64,000 nucleotides of DNA, from assembly GCF_900156395.1 (NCBI RefSeq), contig NZ_FTNL01000006.1, positions 62,001 through 126,000 on the forward strand, read 5' to 3'. Of this stretch, positions 1 through 9,356 are shown in pieces; position 1 is the first letter of the stretch; every line of letters starts with the position of its first letter. This DNA is from Fluoribacter gormanii (lineage in GTDB: Bacteria; Pseudomonadota; Gammaproteobacteria; Legionellales; Legionellaceae). Below the pieces are notes generated by a model, which saw only the letters and a program-made list of their open reading frames with translations, was not told the DNA's origin and ran no database searches. A program made the position numbers and the translations under genes.

Positions 1-648
1 TGTTTCAGGGTCCTGCCCTCCTTGCAACCGTCGCATCAACAGCGCAACACGTTGAAAGCGTAAATTAATTCCATTATCTTTTTTGACTGCGTTTTGTAAT
101 AAAAAATACGGCAGGGCAGAACCAAGCTGATTTAATAACAGGTCAAGAGAGGGCGCAGAAGAAACGGTCACCCCGGAATCAGGCGCTTTAATAAACGGCT
201 GTAAATCAAAACTCGCTGCACAGATAATCTCTCTATCCTGTGGTACTGCATGGCCTTTTTTCATTAAGCCGATTACCCATTGTTTAGGGTCATCTTGTCG
301 ATACATCACGATAAGGCCACAGTCTTCCCCTGCATCATCAATATAGGCAAAATCCTGCCGAATCAAATGTGCATGACAATTTTCCGAGCGTTCATCTTTC
401 TTCTTTAGAGGATCGGGGCCAAATAAATATGCCAAATTACCCGCAGTCATATTACCCTGCAGAAAATGCGTTCCTGAGACTTGTTTTTGCCAAATATTTA
501 AATGTCTTATTGCGTGCGGTATAGAACCCAGGAAGTTAATCACCTCCCTATGAATCACTTTTGTGTCATCTTTTTGTTCTGCAATAGCCCAGTCCTGTCC
601 AAATGCATGAAATATTTGTTGTGCGTTTCCCTGTACGATATAAGGCAT
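1..648 (-). CDS. hypothetical protein, C-terminus beyond left edge
   Basis: The frame is open without a stop from an ATG at 648 down to base 1, giving 216 residues of a longer protein. It begins MPYIVQGNAQQIFHAFGQDW. An in-frame stop lies about 34 bases upstream of the ATG, and this ATG is the first one in frame. The visible part is soluble, has no signal peptide or membrane segment, and contains several Trp and His residues and a Cys-rich central stretch. I do not recognise the family. It is transcribed away from the divergent gene at 779, leaving about 130 bases between them for both promoters. Confidence 0.75.
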   Translation of the reverse strand, partial: MPYIVQGNAQQIFHAFGQDWAIAEQKDDTKVIHREVINFLGSIPHAIRHLNIWQKQVSGTHFLQGNMTAGNLAYLFGPDPLKKKDERSENCHAHLIRQDFAYIDDAGEDCGLIVMYRQDDPKQWVIGLMKKGHAVPQDREIICAASFDLQPFIKAPDSGVTVSSAPSLDLLLNQLGSALPYFLLQNAVKKDNGINLRFQRVALLMRRLQGGQDPET

Positions 649-778
649 AATTTCATTTCTCAGTATGACAAATTGAGAGTATTATAACCAATAATTGCCC
701 GAATGGTGATGATTTTTTGCCAAAATTGCGTTTTTAGTGGGTAATGTACACATGATAAATTTACAGGCAAGAAAAAAT

Positions 779-1627
779 ATGAAATGCAATCTCATAGGAG
801 CTGGCCGGTTAGGGAAAAATATTGCTTTAGCCCTATTTAAAGCACACTTTATCTCATCAATAACGATTTGCAATCGCAGCTTGGAAAGTGCGCAAAAAGC
901 ACATCTTGAGCTGGGTTTTGGCCAGACAATTGACAACTTAGCGGACTTACCTGCAGCAGAAATAACCTGGATATGTTGTAATGATGATGCCATTGAGCAG
1001 GTTGTTGAAACCTTAGCTTACCGTACCACTATAAAACCAGGCAGTTTTGTCATCCATAGCAGCGGCGTACTCAGCTCGGCATTACTTGCCCCATTAAGAA
1101 AACAAGGCTGTTTCGTGGCAAGTTTTCATCCTTTAAAAGCGTTTAAGACAAATTATCTTGAGCACACCGCATTTAAGCAAGTCGACTGTGTCTTAGAGGG
1201 AGATCAGGAAGTATGTGCATGGTTGAAGCGCTCTTTTGAGCAGTTAGGCGCGCAAACAATTAGCATTAACCCCGAGGCAAAAGCAGCCTATCATGCTGCA
1301 GCCTGCATGGCTTCGAACTATTTAATTACCTTGGCAGCCTGCAGTGAAGAATTATTGATGAACGCCGGCATAAATCGCCAGCAAAGCCGACAGATGATGG
1401 TCAATTTAATGCAAGGAAATCTCAATAATTTATTGCAAACCGAACATATCGCCGAGTCTCTCACCGGACCATTGGCAAGAGGCGATATCCAAACCATCGC
1501 CTTGCATTTGGACTCCATAGATAATCCTCAAATAAAGGATTTATACCAAACTGCAGCCTTGGCTACATTGCCGATGACCCAATTATCTGTAGAACTAAAG
1601 CAGAAGATTAGAGATCTTTGTAGTTAG
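779..1627 (+). CDS. Rossmann-fold / DUF2520 oxidoreductase-like protein
   Basis: A predicted cytosolic NAD(P)-binding protein of the family that combines an N-terminal Rossmann domain with a C-terminal DUF2520 helical domain, related to F420-dependent NADP reductase and ketopantoate-reductase-like enzymes. The N-terminus MKCNLIGAGRLGKNIALAL carries the GxGxxG dinucleotide-binding motif. A conserved-looking SFHPLKAF segment lies near residue 120 and the helical C-terminal part follows. I chose the ATG at 779 because it places the first beta strand directly at the N-terminus; upstream in-frame starts at 737 and 752 only add an unrelated 9-14 residue leader. The substrate is unknown. Confidence 0.85.
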   Translation: MKCNLIGAGRLGKNIALALFKAHFISSITICNRSLESAQKAHLELGFGQTIDNLADLPAAEITWICCNDDAIEQVVETLAYRTTIKPGSFVIHSSGVLSSALLAPLRKQGCFVASFHPLKAFKTNYLEHTAFKQVDCVLEGDQEVCAWLKRSFEQLGAQTISINPEAKAAYHAAACMASNYLITLAACSEELLMNAGINRQQSRQMMVNLMQGNLNNLLQTEHIAESLTGPLARGDIQTIALHLDSIDNPQIKDLYQTAALATLPMTQLSVELKQKIRDLCS

Positions 1628-1674
1628 GATATCAAACCTTGTAGCCGTAACCTGGAGAATTATTGGCAGGAAAC

Positions 1675-1701
1675 CCTGGGTTTCACTTTGCCAAACCCAG
1701 G
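1675..1701. terminator. hairpin between convergent genes, REP-like repeat core
   Basis: CCTGGGTTT at 1675-1683 pairs perfectly with AAACCCAGG at 1693-1701 around a 9-base loop. It lies between the stop of the dehydrogenase-like gene and the stop of the convergent effector-like gene, so it may end transcription in both directions. There is no strong T-tract. The flanks (GTAGCC at 1641, GGCTACA ending at 1706) match the palindromic repeat family also seen at 27261 and 58789. Confidence 0.5.
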
Positions 1702-1732
1702 CTACATAAGTTGTTTATATCAGATCGCTACA

Positions 1733-4651
1733 TTAATCTGAATTACTCATGCCAAAGCCTGGAGGCCTAGCGGTAACATCCTTTTGTGGAGCACCTTGTT
1801 TTTTTCTTTCTTGATTTAAAAAACTCTTCATATCTGCCACAGAAGTAGATCTTGTTAAAGATTCGGACTGATCCAAGTTTCCCAGATCAGGTGAAGACTG
1901 AGACCTATTCAATTTCGGTTCACTTACTTGCTTCTGTTCCGCACCTTTCTCCTTATATAATTGGCTCATGTCAGACACAGATGGTTGTCTTTCCTTTGCA
2001 CCCTGTTCAATTAGCTCTTCATTATTTGTTTGCAACTCTTCAAATCGAGCTTTTTGAGCGGAATTTTTCGTAGCAAGTCTATACAGAAAATCACCCAGCA
2101 AAACCAGCGCTATTACTCCAGCTGCAACTCCTGCTCCTACACCAATCGCAATAGCAACTGGAGGAAATGCTGAAACAGCTAGACCAAGGCCAACAACTGC
2201 AATACCCAAAGCTCCAGCTTCAATTAATGCACCACCTACTGCTATCGCAAGAATGGCCTTACCTGCAGTCTTAAGCTCATTCCAATAACTTATCTTTTCT
2301 ACCCCACAAAATTCTCTTAATACATTATCGGTCAACCCTTTATGGCATTGCCATTTCGACGCATTTTTAACATGGGTAGTAACTGTTTCTGCATTATTGG
2401 TATCAGAGAAAATACTAGTTCTCGTGCCTAATTTTGCATGGCCGCCCTGATCGATCAAACTAATTACGGCTTGGAACCCTTCAAGGTTTAAAGCCTCATA
2501 GAGCGCATCCAAATTCTTGGTTATATCTGCTGTATTCTTACAATAAATACTCGTTTCCAACTCATTTGCTAAATTAATAAGCCTCTCTGCTTCCGGGTCA
2601 GAAAGATACCTCTTTAAAAGACTCTCGCGCGCTGGATTATCCAAACTTACAAAATCAAGAATAGAGACACGACCATTGACGGCTTGCGCCCTTTCGTTTG
2701 CGCTCTTACAGCCACCAATAGATGCTTTTTCCGCAAATACAGATAAAGCTTGGTAGGTGAACCCATTCTCATGATGACCAAATGCACCCTCTTTGAATAG
2801 GGAAACTAAAGCAACCTTTACATTATGTACAATCGCCGCACGATGTGGCTCCGATTGCAAGTTAGTACTTACTAGCACGTTAGGAACTGTCATACTGCTT
2901 TGTAGGTTATTAAGAGTTATCAAAACCTCAGGCTTTTCTGATTTGAGATAACTATAAAAAGAAGGCCCATCATCAAGGGTAAGAAAGTCATTGTATTCAG
3001 CAAACAATGATTCAACGGACGTTCTATCAGGGTCCTTCAGGACGTCATAAATAGTATGCAATGAAGCCATTTGCGTCATCAAGGCGGCTTCATTGACCAG
3101 CTCAGAATTTTTATCATCAATCGACAGCTGATGGCCCCAACCATTAACGGCGATATTTTGGACTAAACATAAGGGTTTATCAGGGTTATCTCGATTGAAC
3201 GCATGCGCCGCTGCCAAAATGTGTTCCGCACTTTGACTTTGCTTATTTTTGCTCTCATCATAAATTCCAGCAGGATTGCCCTTATTTAAAGTGGTATATA
3301 GATTGTAAATAAAGGCTTGCGGAAACTGAGGGCCCGCTGACCTGCGAACATCTCCACCTAGTTGATATTTATCTTGTAAATAACGGAGTTTTTCAACCGT
3401 ATCATTCACAATCAGCTCGTTAAAAGCCCATTTTATTTTTTCATCCGAATAGAGTGCGTTGTCATATTTTTTGACAAGGAGCTCATTTACTTTTTGATAT
3501 TCATTACGAATCTGCTCTCGTTCTTTTTGAGAGAGCTTATTTTTGGGGTCAAGTTTCTTTATTTCCTCATCTACTAGGGAATCATCTTTGCTTTCGATGT
3601 TTTTAGCTTGCTTTACTTCCTGTTGCAAAAGCTTTTGTGTGATAGGATGCAGTTGTTTTACCGCAAGTGAAGGAACGCGGACTTGCTGACGCTGAGATAA
3701 AGGGAATACATCATCTCCTTGCAGATGGTGAGAATACATCATGCGATCTGCTAAATGACTTCCACCCAACTCCTGATGATGCGAGGTATGCTCACTGGCG
3801 CCGATAAAGCTAATGAACCCTGTTCCTTTATCGATATGGACGAAATCATTAGTGCTGGCAGTGGTTGCTTCTGCTAGATGTTTTGATAAATGCCTTGTAA
3901 TATTTGCATCAAATTGAATTCCAGTCGCCTTAATGACTTCTACTCGTATTGTTTTAGCAATATCCGGCAATAGCTCCTTTCTGGCCTTATCAAGCTCGGC
4001 ATTTAAAGTGATTGCAAATTGTTCCTGATCAAATGGGTCTTTTTTATTAGCCTTGGCATAGGCTTTTTTCAATGCATTCGCTTGCAACTCCATGATGCGT
4101 TTATTAAGCTTTAAAAGTGCGGCCTCTATACCTTCTTGAAATTGAGCATCCTTATCGTTAATGCCTTCAGCGTGAACCGCAGTTTTAAGCATCCGCCCAA
4201 TTAAATGGGCATGAAAGTGGGTTTCTTGCTGCAAACTAATGATGCGGCCCTTGGCTAAGCCTTGATATGCCGCTAAGATTTTTTCGCTTCCCGCAGGTAA
4301 ATGTTCTGCTAGTGCAGAATCTAAAGGTGATTTTTGATTGCATCGGGTTTGTAAATCGAAGCTAACAGAAGTGATGCTCTGAATAGGATGCCCTAATTTT
4401 TTCTTGAACTCTTCTTTAAATAGCTGCAAGTCTTCTGCATCAATCTCTTCCTCGCTATCAAGATCTTTATCAGTACGATAAATATGTTTCCAATTACCCT
4501 CGTCAAGTTGAACATCAATAATAACCCGACCTTGTGGATCCATTGGAAAATATTCAGGATTCTGATTATATATTTTTTGTGCGACACTATGCAGCTCTTT
4601 TAAATATATAGCTTGTGCTTTAGCGCGTATTTCAGGGGAAGGCATAGGCAA
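1733..4651 (-). CDS. sidF: SidF-like phosphoinositide phosphatase effector (CX5R)
   Basis: A 972-residue protein without a signal peptide. Cys648 begins CKSANER, which fits the CX5R phosphatase signature (CKSGKDR-like) of the IpgD/SopB and SidF phosphoinositide phosphatases; Arg654 would be the phosphate-binding residue. A long hydrophobic glycine/alanine-rich hairpin at about residues 795-862 predicts two membrane helices, followed by a polar tail with RSQSSPDLG and STSVADMK. SidF of L. pneumophila is a 3-phosphatase of similar size. As I recall, its catalytic Cys is near 645 and a C-terminal membrane anchor fixes it to the Legionella vacuole, so both motif position and layout fit. That it is a Dot/Icm substrate is inference. 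It stands alone, 56 bases downstream of the RND gene. Another CX5R effector is the main alternative. Confidence 0.65.
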   Translation of the reverse strand: MPMPSPEIRAKAQAIYLKELHSVAQKIYNQNPEYFPMDPQGRVIIDVQLDEGNWKHIYRTDKDLDSEEEIDAEDLQLFKEEFKKKLGHPIQSITSVSFDLQTRCNQKSPLDSALAEHLPAGSEKILAAYQGLAKGRIISLQQETHFHAHLIGRMLKTAVHAEGINDKDAQFQEGIEAALLKLNKRIMELQANALKKAYAKANKKDPFDQEQFAITLNAELDKARKELLPDIAKTIRVEVIKATGIQFDANITRHLSKHLAEATTASTNDFVHIDKGTGFISFIGASEHTSHHQELGGSHLADRMMYSHHLQGDDVFPLSQRQQVRVPSLAVKQLHPITQKLLQQEVKQAKNIESKDDSLVDEEIKKLDPKNKLSQKEREQIRNEYQKVNELLVKKYDNALYSDEKIKWAFNELIVNDTVEKLRYLQDKYQLGGDVRRSAGPQFPQAFIYNLYTTLNKGNPAGIYDESKNKQSQSAEHILAAAHAFNRDNPDKPLCLVQNIAVNGWGHQLSIDDKNSELVNEAALMTQMASLHTIYDVLKDPDRTSVESLFAEYNDFLTLDDGPSFYSYLKSEKPEVLITLNNLQSSMTVPNVLVSTNLQSEPHRAAIVHNVKVALVSLFKEGAFGHHENGFTYQALSVFAEKASIGGCKSANERAQAVNGRVSILDFVSLDNPARESLLKRYLSDPEAERLINLANELETSIYCKNTADITKNLDALYEALNLEGFQAVISLIDQGGHAKLGTRTSIFSDTNNAETVTTHVKNASKWQCHKGLTDNVLREFCGVEKISYWNELKTAGKAILAIAVGGALIEAGALGIAVVGLGLAVSAFPPVAIAIGVGAGVAAGVIALVLLGDFLYRLATKNSAQKARFEELQTNNEELIEQGAKERQPSVSDMSQLYKEKGAEQKQVSEPKLNRSQSSPDLGNLDQSESLTRSTSVADMKSFLNQERKKQGAPQKDVTARPPGFGMSNSD

Positions 4652-4707
4652 AAACCTCTCAGATTTTACTCTTTATTGAAGTATAGCCCCTTTAGCTTAA
4701 CAATTTC

Positions 4708-7700
4708 TTAATTCTCTGTATTAATTGGTTCAAAATTATTGGATTTTTTCTTTGCTTTTCTTTTCTCATGCCAGGTTTGCAACATCACAAAAAATGCAGG
4801 AACAAAAACGACAGCAAGGCAAGTCGATGCCAGCATCCCGCTGCATACGGCAATACCTATAGAGCGCCGCGCATTAGCCCCCGCACCCGTTGCAAAGACT
4901 AAGGGCATTACCCCAAGAATAAATGCAAAAGAGGTCATTAAAATAGGGCGAAAACGCGTTTTGGCACCAATTACGGCAGCTTCCATAATCGATTTATTAT
5001 GAAGCTCATGCTGTTCTCGTGCCACTTCAACGATTAAAATAGCGTTCTTGGCGGCCAAGGCAATGAGCAGCAAGATTCCAATTTGGGTGTACATATTATT
5101 GGCAAGACCTAAAGCAGATAAAGCGAGTACCGTTCCAATCAAGGCTAATGGCACGCTTAATAAAATCGCTGCCGGGGCAATCCAGTCTTCATATTGACCC
5201 GCCAAAATCAGATACACCAAAACCAGTGACAAAATAAAAATATAATAGCTCATATTGCCGGCTATTTTTTCCTGATAAGCGGTACTCGTCCATTCATAAG
5301 AGACACCCGCAGGTAAAACTTGCTTGGCTAATCGCTCCATAACTTGCATGGCTTGACCGGAGCTGTAACCTGGTGCTGCGGCACCATAAATATTACTGGA
5401 AGGGTATAAATTATAAAGAGAAATAATAGACGGCCCAACCGTAGGTGACATATCAGTCAGCGTTCCCAAGGGCACCATTTCACCGGTCTTATTTCGCACA
5501 TAATAATTACGCACATCACCAATCGTCATGCGTGAATCTGCATCCGCCTGCACATAAACCTGGAAAACCTGCCCGAATTTTGAAAATAAATTCACATAAG
5601 ATGAACCAAGATAAGTCTGTAATGTATCGGATGCATCGCCCACCGAAACGCCCAAAGCTTCGGCTTTCACTCGGTTGATTGGGGCAGCAAGCTGAGGCAC
5701 TGAAGCACGAAAGGAAGTCATTAGTCGTTGTAATTCAGGTTGCTGGCTGGCATAACGAATCAACTGATCTGTAGCCGTTTGTAATTTTTGGTAATCAAAG
5801 GAGCCGTCTTGCAATTCAACTTGCATTTGAAAGCCGCCCGCTGTACCCAAACCTTGAATTGGTGGGGGAATCATAACCAATATTTTAGCACCCAAGGTTT
5901 TTTGCGCAATTGCATTCAGCGCTTTGTACATCGCCAGCAAATCCTCTTTTTTACCGCGCTCACTCCAATCTTTAAACATAATATAAAGAACCCCGCCGTT
6001 GGCAAGGCTTGCGCTATTATCTAAAAGCGAGATGCCGTCAATGGTGATCACATTGGCTACTCCATCGAGTTTAGATACCTGCTCGCTTAAATCACGTAAC
6101 AAAGCTTCTGTACGCCCCAAACTGGAACCATCGGGCAGTTGCACGTTCATCATCGCATAGCCCTGGTCTTCAATTGGAATAAATCCGGTGGGGATACGAC
6201 TGAGGCCTATAATCGCCAAAATCACCAGTGTAAAGCCAATAAGACAAACCGATTTATTATTATGAACCAGTCTGTCGATGAATCTGAGATAGGTATCTTC
6301 TATTGGATAGTAATACTTATCAAATAAACGAAAAACAACGTTTTTCTTTTTCTGAGGGTCAATTGGCTTGAGCCACAAGGCACATTGAGTGGGCTTTAAG
6401 GTCATGGCATTAATCGCACTGATAAATGCAGTTGCGGCAATAACCAAGGCAAACTGGGCATACATCGCGCCGGTTAAGCCAGGCATAAAACCTGCAGGAA
6501 CAAACACCGCCATTAATACAAGCGTAATACCAATAATGGGCCCCATTAACTCCGTCATGGCATTAATTGCCGATTGTTTGGGAGGTGTGCCTTTTTCAAT
6601 ATGTTGAGTTACCCCCTCAACAATTACAATTGCGTCATCCACCACGATCCCGATTGCTAAGACAAGGGCAAATAGTGTCAGTAAGTTAACCGAATAGCCT
6701 AATGCGAGCATGGCAAAGAACGCGCCGATGATGGTTACAGGTACCGTAGTGGTAGGGACCAAAGTGGCGCGAGCGTTTTGTAAAAAGAGCAGAATAACAA
6801 TCAGAACTAAAATACCCGCTTCAAATAACGTTTTATATACTTCGTCTACGGATGCTTTCACGAAAACGGTTGTATCGAAAGGAATTGAATACTCCATTCC
6901 AGGCGGAAATTTCTTTGCCATCTTCTCAACTGCTTTACGTACTTCGGTTGCAACTTGCAGCGCATTGGCTCCGGGGAGCTGATAAATACCAATAGCAGCC
7001 GCCGGTTTATTATTCAGTTTCGCAACCTGGTTGTAGCTGTTGGAGCCCAGTTCCACACGACCTACATCGCGGATACGTACAATTTGTGCACTGCTACTTT
7101 GATTGGCCGTTTGATTGGGCTGTTGAGCTACTGTTTTCACAATGATGTTGGCAAATTGATCGACATCAGCCAGTTGTCCTGGAACGTTGACCGTAAATTG
7201 GTACGCTGCTTTGCCATCAGTTGGCGGTGCACCAATTTGCCCGGAAGAAACTTCCTGGTTTTGACGGCTAATAGCTTGTAGCACATCGCTTGGATTAAGC
7301 GAATAAGCCAACATTTTTTTAGGATCCAGCCAAACACGCATCGCATAAGTCCCGGTTCCAAAAATAAGCACGTTTCCGACACCAGGTAAGCGTGACAACT
7401 CATCTTGCATGTTAATTGCAGCATAATTATCAAGAAACAGTCCATCGTATTCATTATTTTTGGATGTTAGGGTAATAAATTGCAGAATCGCCGTTGATTT
7501 CTGCTGGACCATAACACCTTGCTTTTGTACTGAATCGGGTAGTTGTGCCATTGCTGATTGCACGCGGTTTTGTACCAATACTTGTGCAAAATTAAGATCC
7601 GTCCCAATTGCAAAAGTAACAATCAGCGTATAAGTACCATTATTCGTGCTGGTGGATTGCATATACAACATGTTTTCCACCCCATTCACTTGCTGCTCAA

Positions 7701-7896
7701 TAGGCAAGGCCACGGTTTTAATGAGTGTTTTGGCATCCGCACCTGGATATGTCGTGGTCACTTGAATGGTCGGGGGGACAATAGCAGGATATTGAGATAC
7801 AGGTAGAACAAATACAGCTACCGCTCCCAATAGCACAATGAGAAGCGCAATAACGTTTGCCAAAATAGGCCGCTCAATAAAAAATTTAGAAATCAT
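4708..7896 (-). CDS. RND multidrug efflux pump, AcrB/MexB type (HAE1)
   Basis: The inner-membrane proton-driven transporter of a tripartite efflux system. At 1062 residues it is full length for the HAE1 family. It starts MISKFFIERPILANVIALL, the usual first helix, followed by a periplasmic porter domain, a helix bundle with GIVVDDAIVIVEG (the adjacent Asp pair of the proton relay) near residue 410, a second periplasmic domain and the C-terminal helices with NAILIVEVAREQ. It is the last gene of a leftward operon after an outer membrane factor and a fusion protein. The 184-base gap before it is longer than the 64-base gap upstream and contains a MITE-like insertion. No local regulator is visible. 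Substrates cannot be told from sequence. Confidence 0.95.
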   Translation of the reverse strand: MISKFFIERPILANVIALLIVLLGAVAVFVLPVSQYPAIVPPTIQVTTTYPGADAKTLIKTVALPIEQQVNGVENMLYMQSTSTNNGTYTLIVTFAIGTDLNFAQVLVQNRVQSAMAQLPDSVQKQGVMVQQKSTAILQFITLTSKNNEYDGLFLDNYAAINMQDELSRLPGVGNVLIFGTGTYAMRVWLDPKKMLAYSLNPSDVLQAISRQNQEVSSGQIGAPPTDGKAAYQFTVNVPGQLADVDQFANIIVKTVAQQPNQTANQSSSAQIVRIRDVGRVELGSNSYNQVAKLNNKPAAAIGIYQLPGANALQVATEVRKAVEKMAKKFPPGMEYSIPFDTTVFVKASVDEVYKTLFEAGILVLIVILLFLQNARATLVPTTTVPVTIIGAFFAMLALGYSVNLLTLFALVLAIGIVVDDAIVIVEGVTQHIEKGTPPKQSAINAMTELMGPIIGITLVLMAVFVPAGFMPGLTGAMYAQFALVIAATAFISAINAMTLKPTQCALWLKPIDPQKKKNVVFRLFDKYYYPIEDTYLRFIDRLVHNNKSVCLIGFTLVILAIIGLSRIPTGFIPIEDQGYAMMNVQLPDGSSLGRTEALLRDLSEQVSKLDGVANVITIDGISLLDNSASLANGGVLYIMFKDWSERGKKEDLLAMYKALNAIAQKTLGAKILVMIPPPIQGLGTAGGFQMQVELQDGSFDYQKLQTATDQLIRYASQQPELQRLMTSFRASVPQLAAPINRVKAEALGVSVGDASDTLQTYLGSSYVNLFSKFGQVFQVYVQADADSRMTIGDVRNYYVRNKTGEMVPLGTLTDMSPTVGPSIISLYNLYPSSNIYGAAAPGYSSGQAMQVMERLAKQVLPAGVSYEWTSTAYQEKIAGNMSYYIFILSLVLVYLILAGQYEDWIAPAAILLSVPLALIGTVLALSALGLANNMYTQIGILLLIALAAKNAILIVEVAREQHELHNKSIMEAAVIGAKTRFRPILMTSFAFILGVMPLVFATGAGANARRSIGIAVCSGMLASTCLAVVFVPAFFVMLQTWHEKRKAKKKSNNFEPINTEN

Positions 7897-7950
7897 TCTG
7901 CCGTTTTCTCACATGTTGTAACAATTACCCGAACAACGCACGCCTGACAT

Positions 7951-8078
7951 ATCTACAGGACTTACGACCCCCACTTCAAGGCAAAAATGTCTTTAACGAG
8001 GGAGTTTAGATAAACTAAATGACCGAATTAAAAACATTTTTTAATGAAGAGATTGGAATGTTCATAAGTCCTGATCTA
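7951..8078. mobile_element. 118-bp MITE-like element with 5-bp target duplication
   Basis: The terminal inverted repeats are CAGGACTTACGA (7956-7967) and its near-perfect complement ending at 8073, with 11 of 12 bases paired. ATCTA occurs directly outside both ends (7951-7955 and 8074-8078), as expected for a 5-bp target site duplication. The 118-bp interior has no open frame, so this would be a non-autonomous element moved by a transposase elsewhere. It lies between the fusion protein stop and the pump start. Confidence 0.7.
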
Positions 8079-8080
8079 AA

Positions 8081-9292
8081 TTAATGCTTGGCTTGCGCAT
8101 TACTCTTTGTTTGTGTCGCCTTCTCACGCGGCTCAACCTTATTGCCAGGAGTCGCATTCTGCAAGCCATCGATAATTACTTTGTCTTGAGCAGCTAGTCC
8201 CTTGGTCACCGCACGCATTCCGTTCTCTATACTGCCTAAGGTTACCCTTTTCGTAACCACAACATTGTTGTTATCCACAGTCAATACATAAGAACCGATT
8301 TGGTCATAAAGGATTGCGGTATCAGGCACAGTTAATTGATTTTTAGGTCTGGAGATTGCAACTCGCACTTGCACAAAAAGACCAGGAACAAAAATGTACT
8401 CTTTATTTTGTAAAATAGCGCGAAGCTCCATAGTACCGGTGGAAGCATTAAGACCCGTATTAACAAAATCCAGCGTTGCTTTATACTTGGTCTCAGGATC
8501 ATTTTGTAAGCTTACTTCAACAGGAATTTTATTAATATCTTCAGGCTTAAACCCACGTGCACGAGCTGCCGCGCGTAATTTAATTAAATCAATCTCATTC
8601 AGATTAAAATAAACATAGATTGGGTCTATCTGCTCGATGGTGGCTAAATTAGTCGCCTCCCCATGCCCCACAAGATTTCCTACATCTACCAAATGCCGAC
8701 CGATGCGACCATCAAATGGAGCGGAGATATGGGTATAACTGTAATTAATTGCCGCATTTACTTCTTCAGCTTCTGATTTATCCAGTTGTGCAGCAATCTC
8801 TAGGGTTTTGGCATACCATTTTTCGACTTCATTGAGGGAGGTAGCATGCTCCTTATACATCCGCTGTTGCCGTGCATATTCTGATTTGTTATAAATTAGT
8901 GAGGCTTTTGCTGCAGCAACAGTCGCCTTGGCCGCCCTAAGTTTTTCAAAATAGGGCTCGGGCTGAATTACAAAGAGCTCTTTTCCTTTTTTAATAAAAG
9001 TGCCGTCAACAAATTCAATTGAATCAAGATAACCCTCAACACGGGCAACCAGGTTGACTGAGTTATACGCTACTGTATTCCCTGTTTGTGTCACATATTC
9101 AGCCATTTCCGCAGTTATTGGTTTTTGCACAACAACCGCCGGTGCAGGAATGGTTGGAGCATTACTTTTGCCAAAAAAATGCGAAATCAAATAGATGAGA
9201 AATAAAATAGCAACAGCTATCCCGGCAATTTTGACTGACTTTGAATCTCTATTAAAGTTCATACCCAATACCATTTTATTTAATTTTTCCAA
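8081..9292 (-). CDS. RND efflux membrane fusion protein (HlyD/AcrA family)
   Basis: The periplasmic adaptor that links the RND pump to the outer membrane channel. The 403-residue protein has an N-terminal membrane anchor (IAGIAVAILFLIYLISHFF, about residues 22-42), a barrel-sandwich/lipoyl region with VARVEGYLDSIEFVDGTFIKKG, an alpha-helical hairpin near 110-160, then ISAPFDGRIGRHLVDVGNLVG and the C-terminal beta-barrel and membrane-proximal domains. A TTG at 9292 has a good ribosome site (AAGGAAA); ATGs at 9274 and 9262 would give slightly shorter proteins and cannot be excluded. It is the middle gene of the efflux operon. Confidence 0.93.
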   Translation of the reverse strand: MEKLNKMVLGMNFNRDSKSVKIAGIAVAILFLIYLISHFFGKSNAPTIPAPAVVVQKPITAEMAEYVTQTGNTVAYNSVNLVARVEGYLDSIEFVDGTFIKKGKELFVIQPEPYFEKLRAAKATVAAAKASLIYNKSEYARQQRMYKEHATSLNEVEKWYAKTLEIAAQLDKSEAEEVNAAINYSYTHISAPFDGRIGRHLVDVGNLVGHGEATNLATIEQIDPIYVYFNLNEIDLIKLRAAARARGFKPEDINKIPVEVSLQNDPETKYKATLDFVNTGLNASTGTMELRAILQNKEYIFVPGLFVQVRVAISRPKNQLTVPDTAILYDQIGSYVLTVDNNNVVVTKRVTLGSIENGMRAVTKGLAAQDKVIIDGLQNATPGNKVEPREKATQTKSNAQAKH

Positions 9293-9356
9293 AATTTCCT
9301 TCTCTCTAAGGGTGAAGGTGACACAATGTGACCAATCGCTTCCATTTAGAGTTCCT

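Noticed and set aside
8271-8279. TTATCCACA, a perfect DnaA box inside the membrane fusion protein gene
   Set aside because: Single and within coding sequence; one or two such matches are expected by chance in 64 kb.
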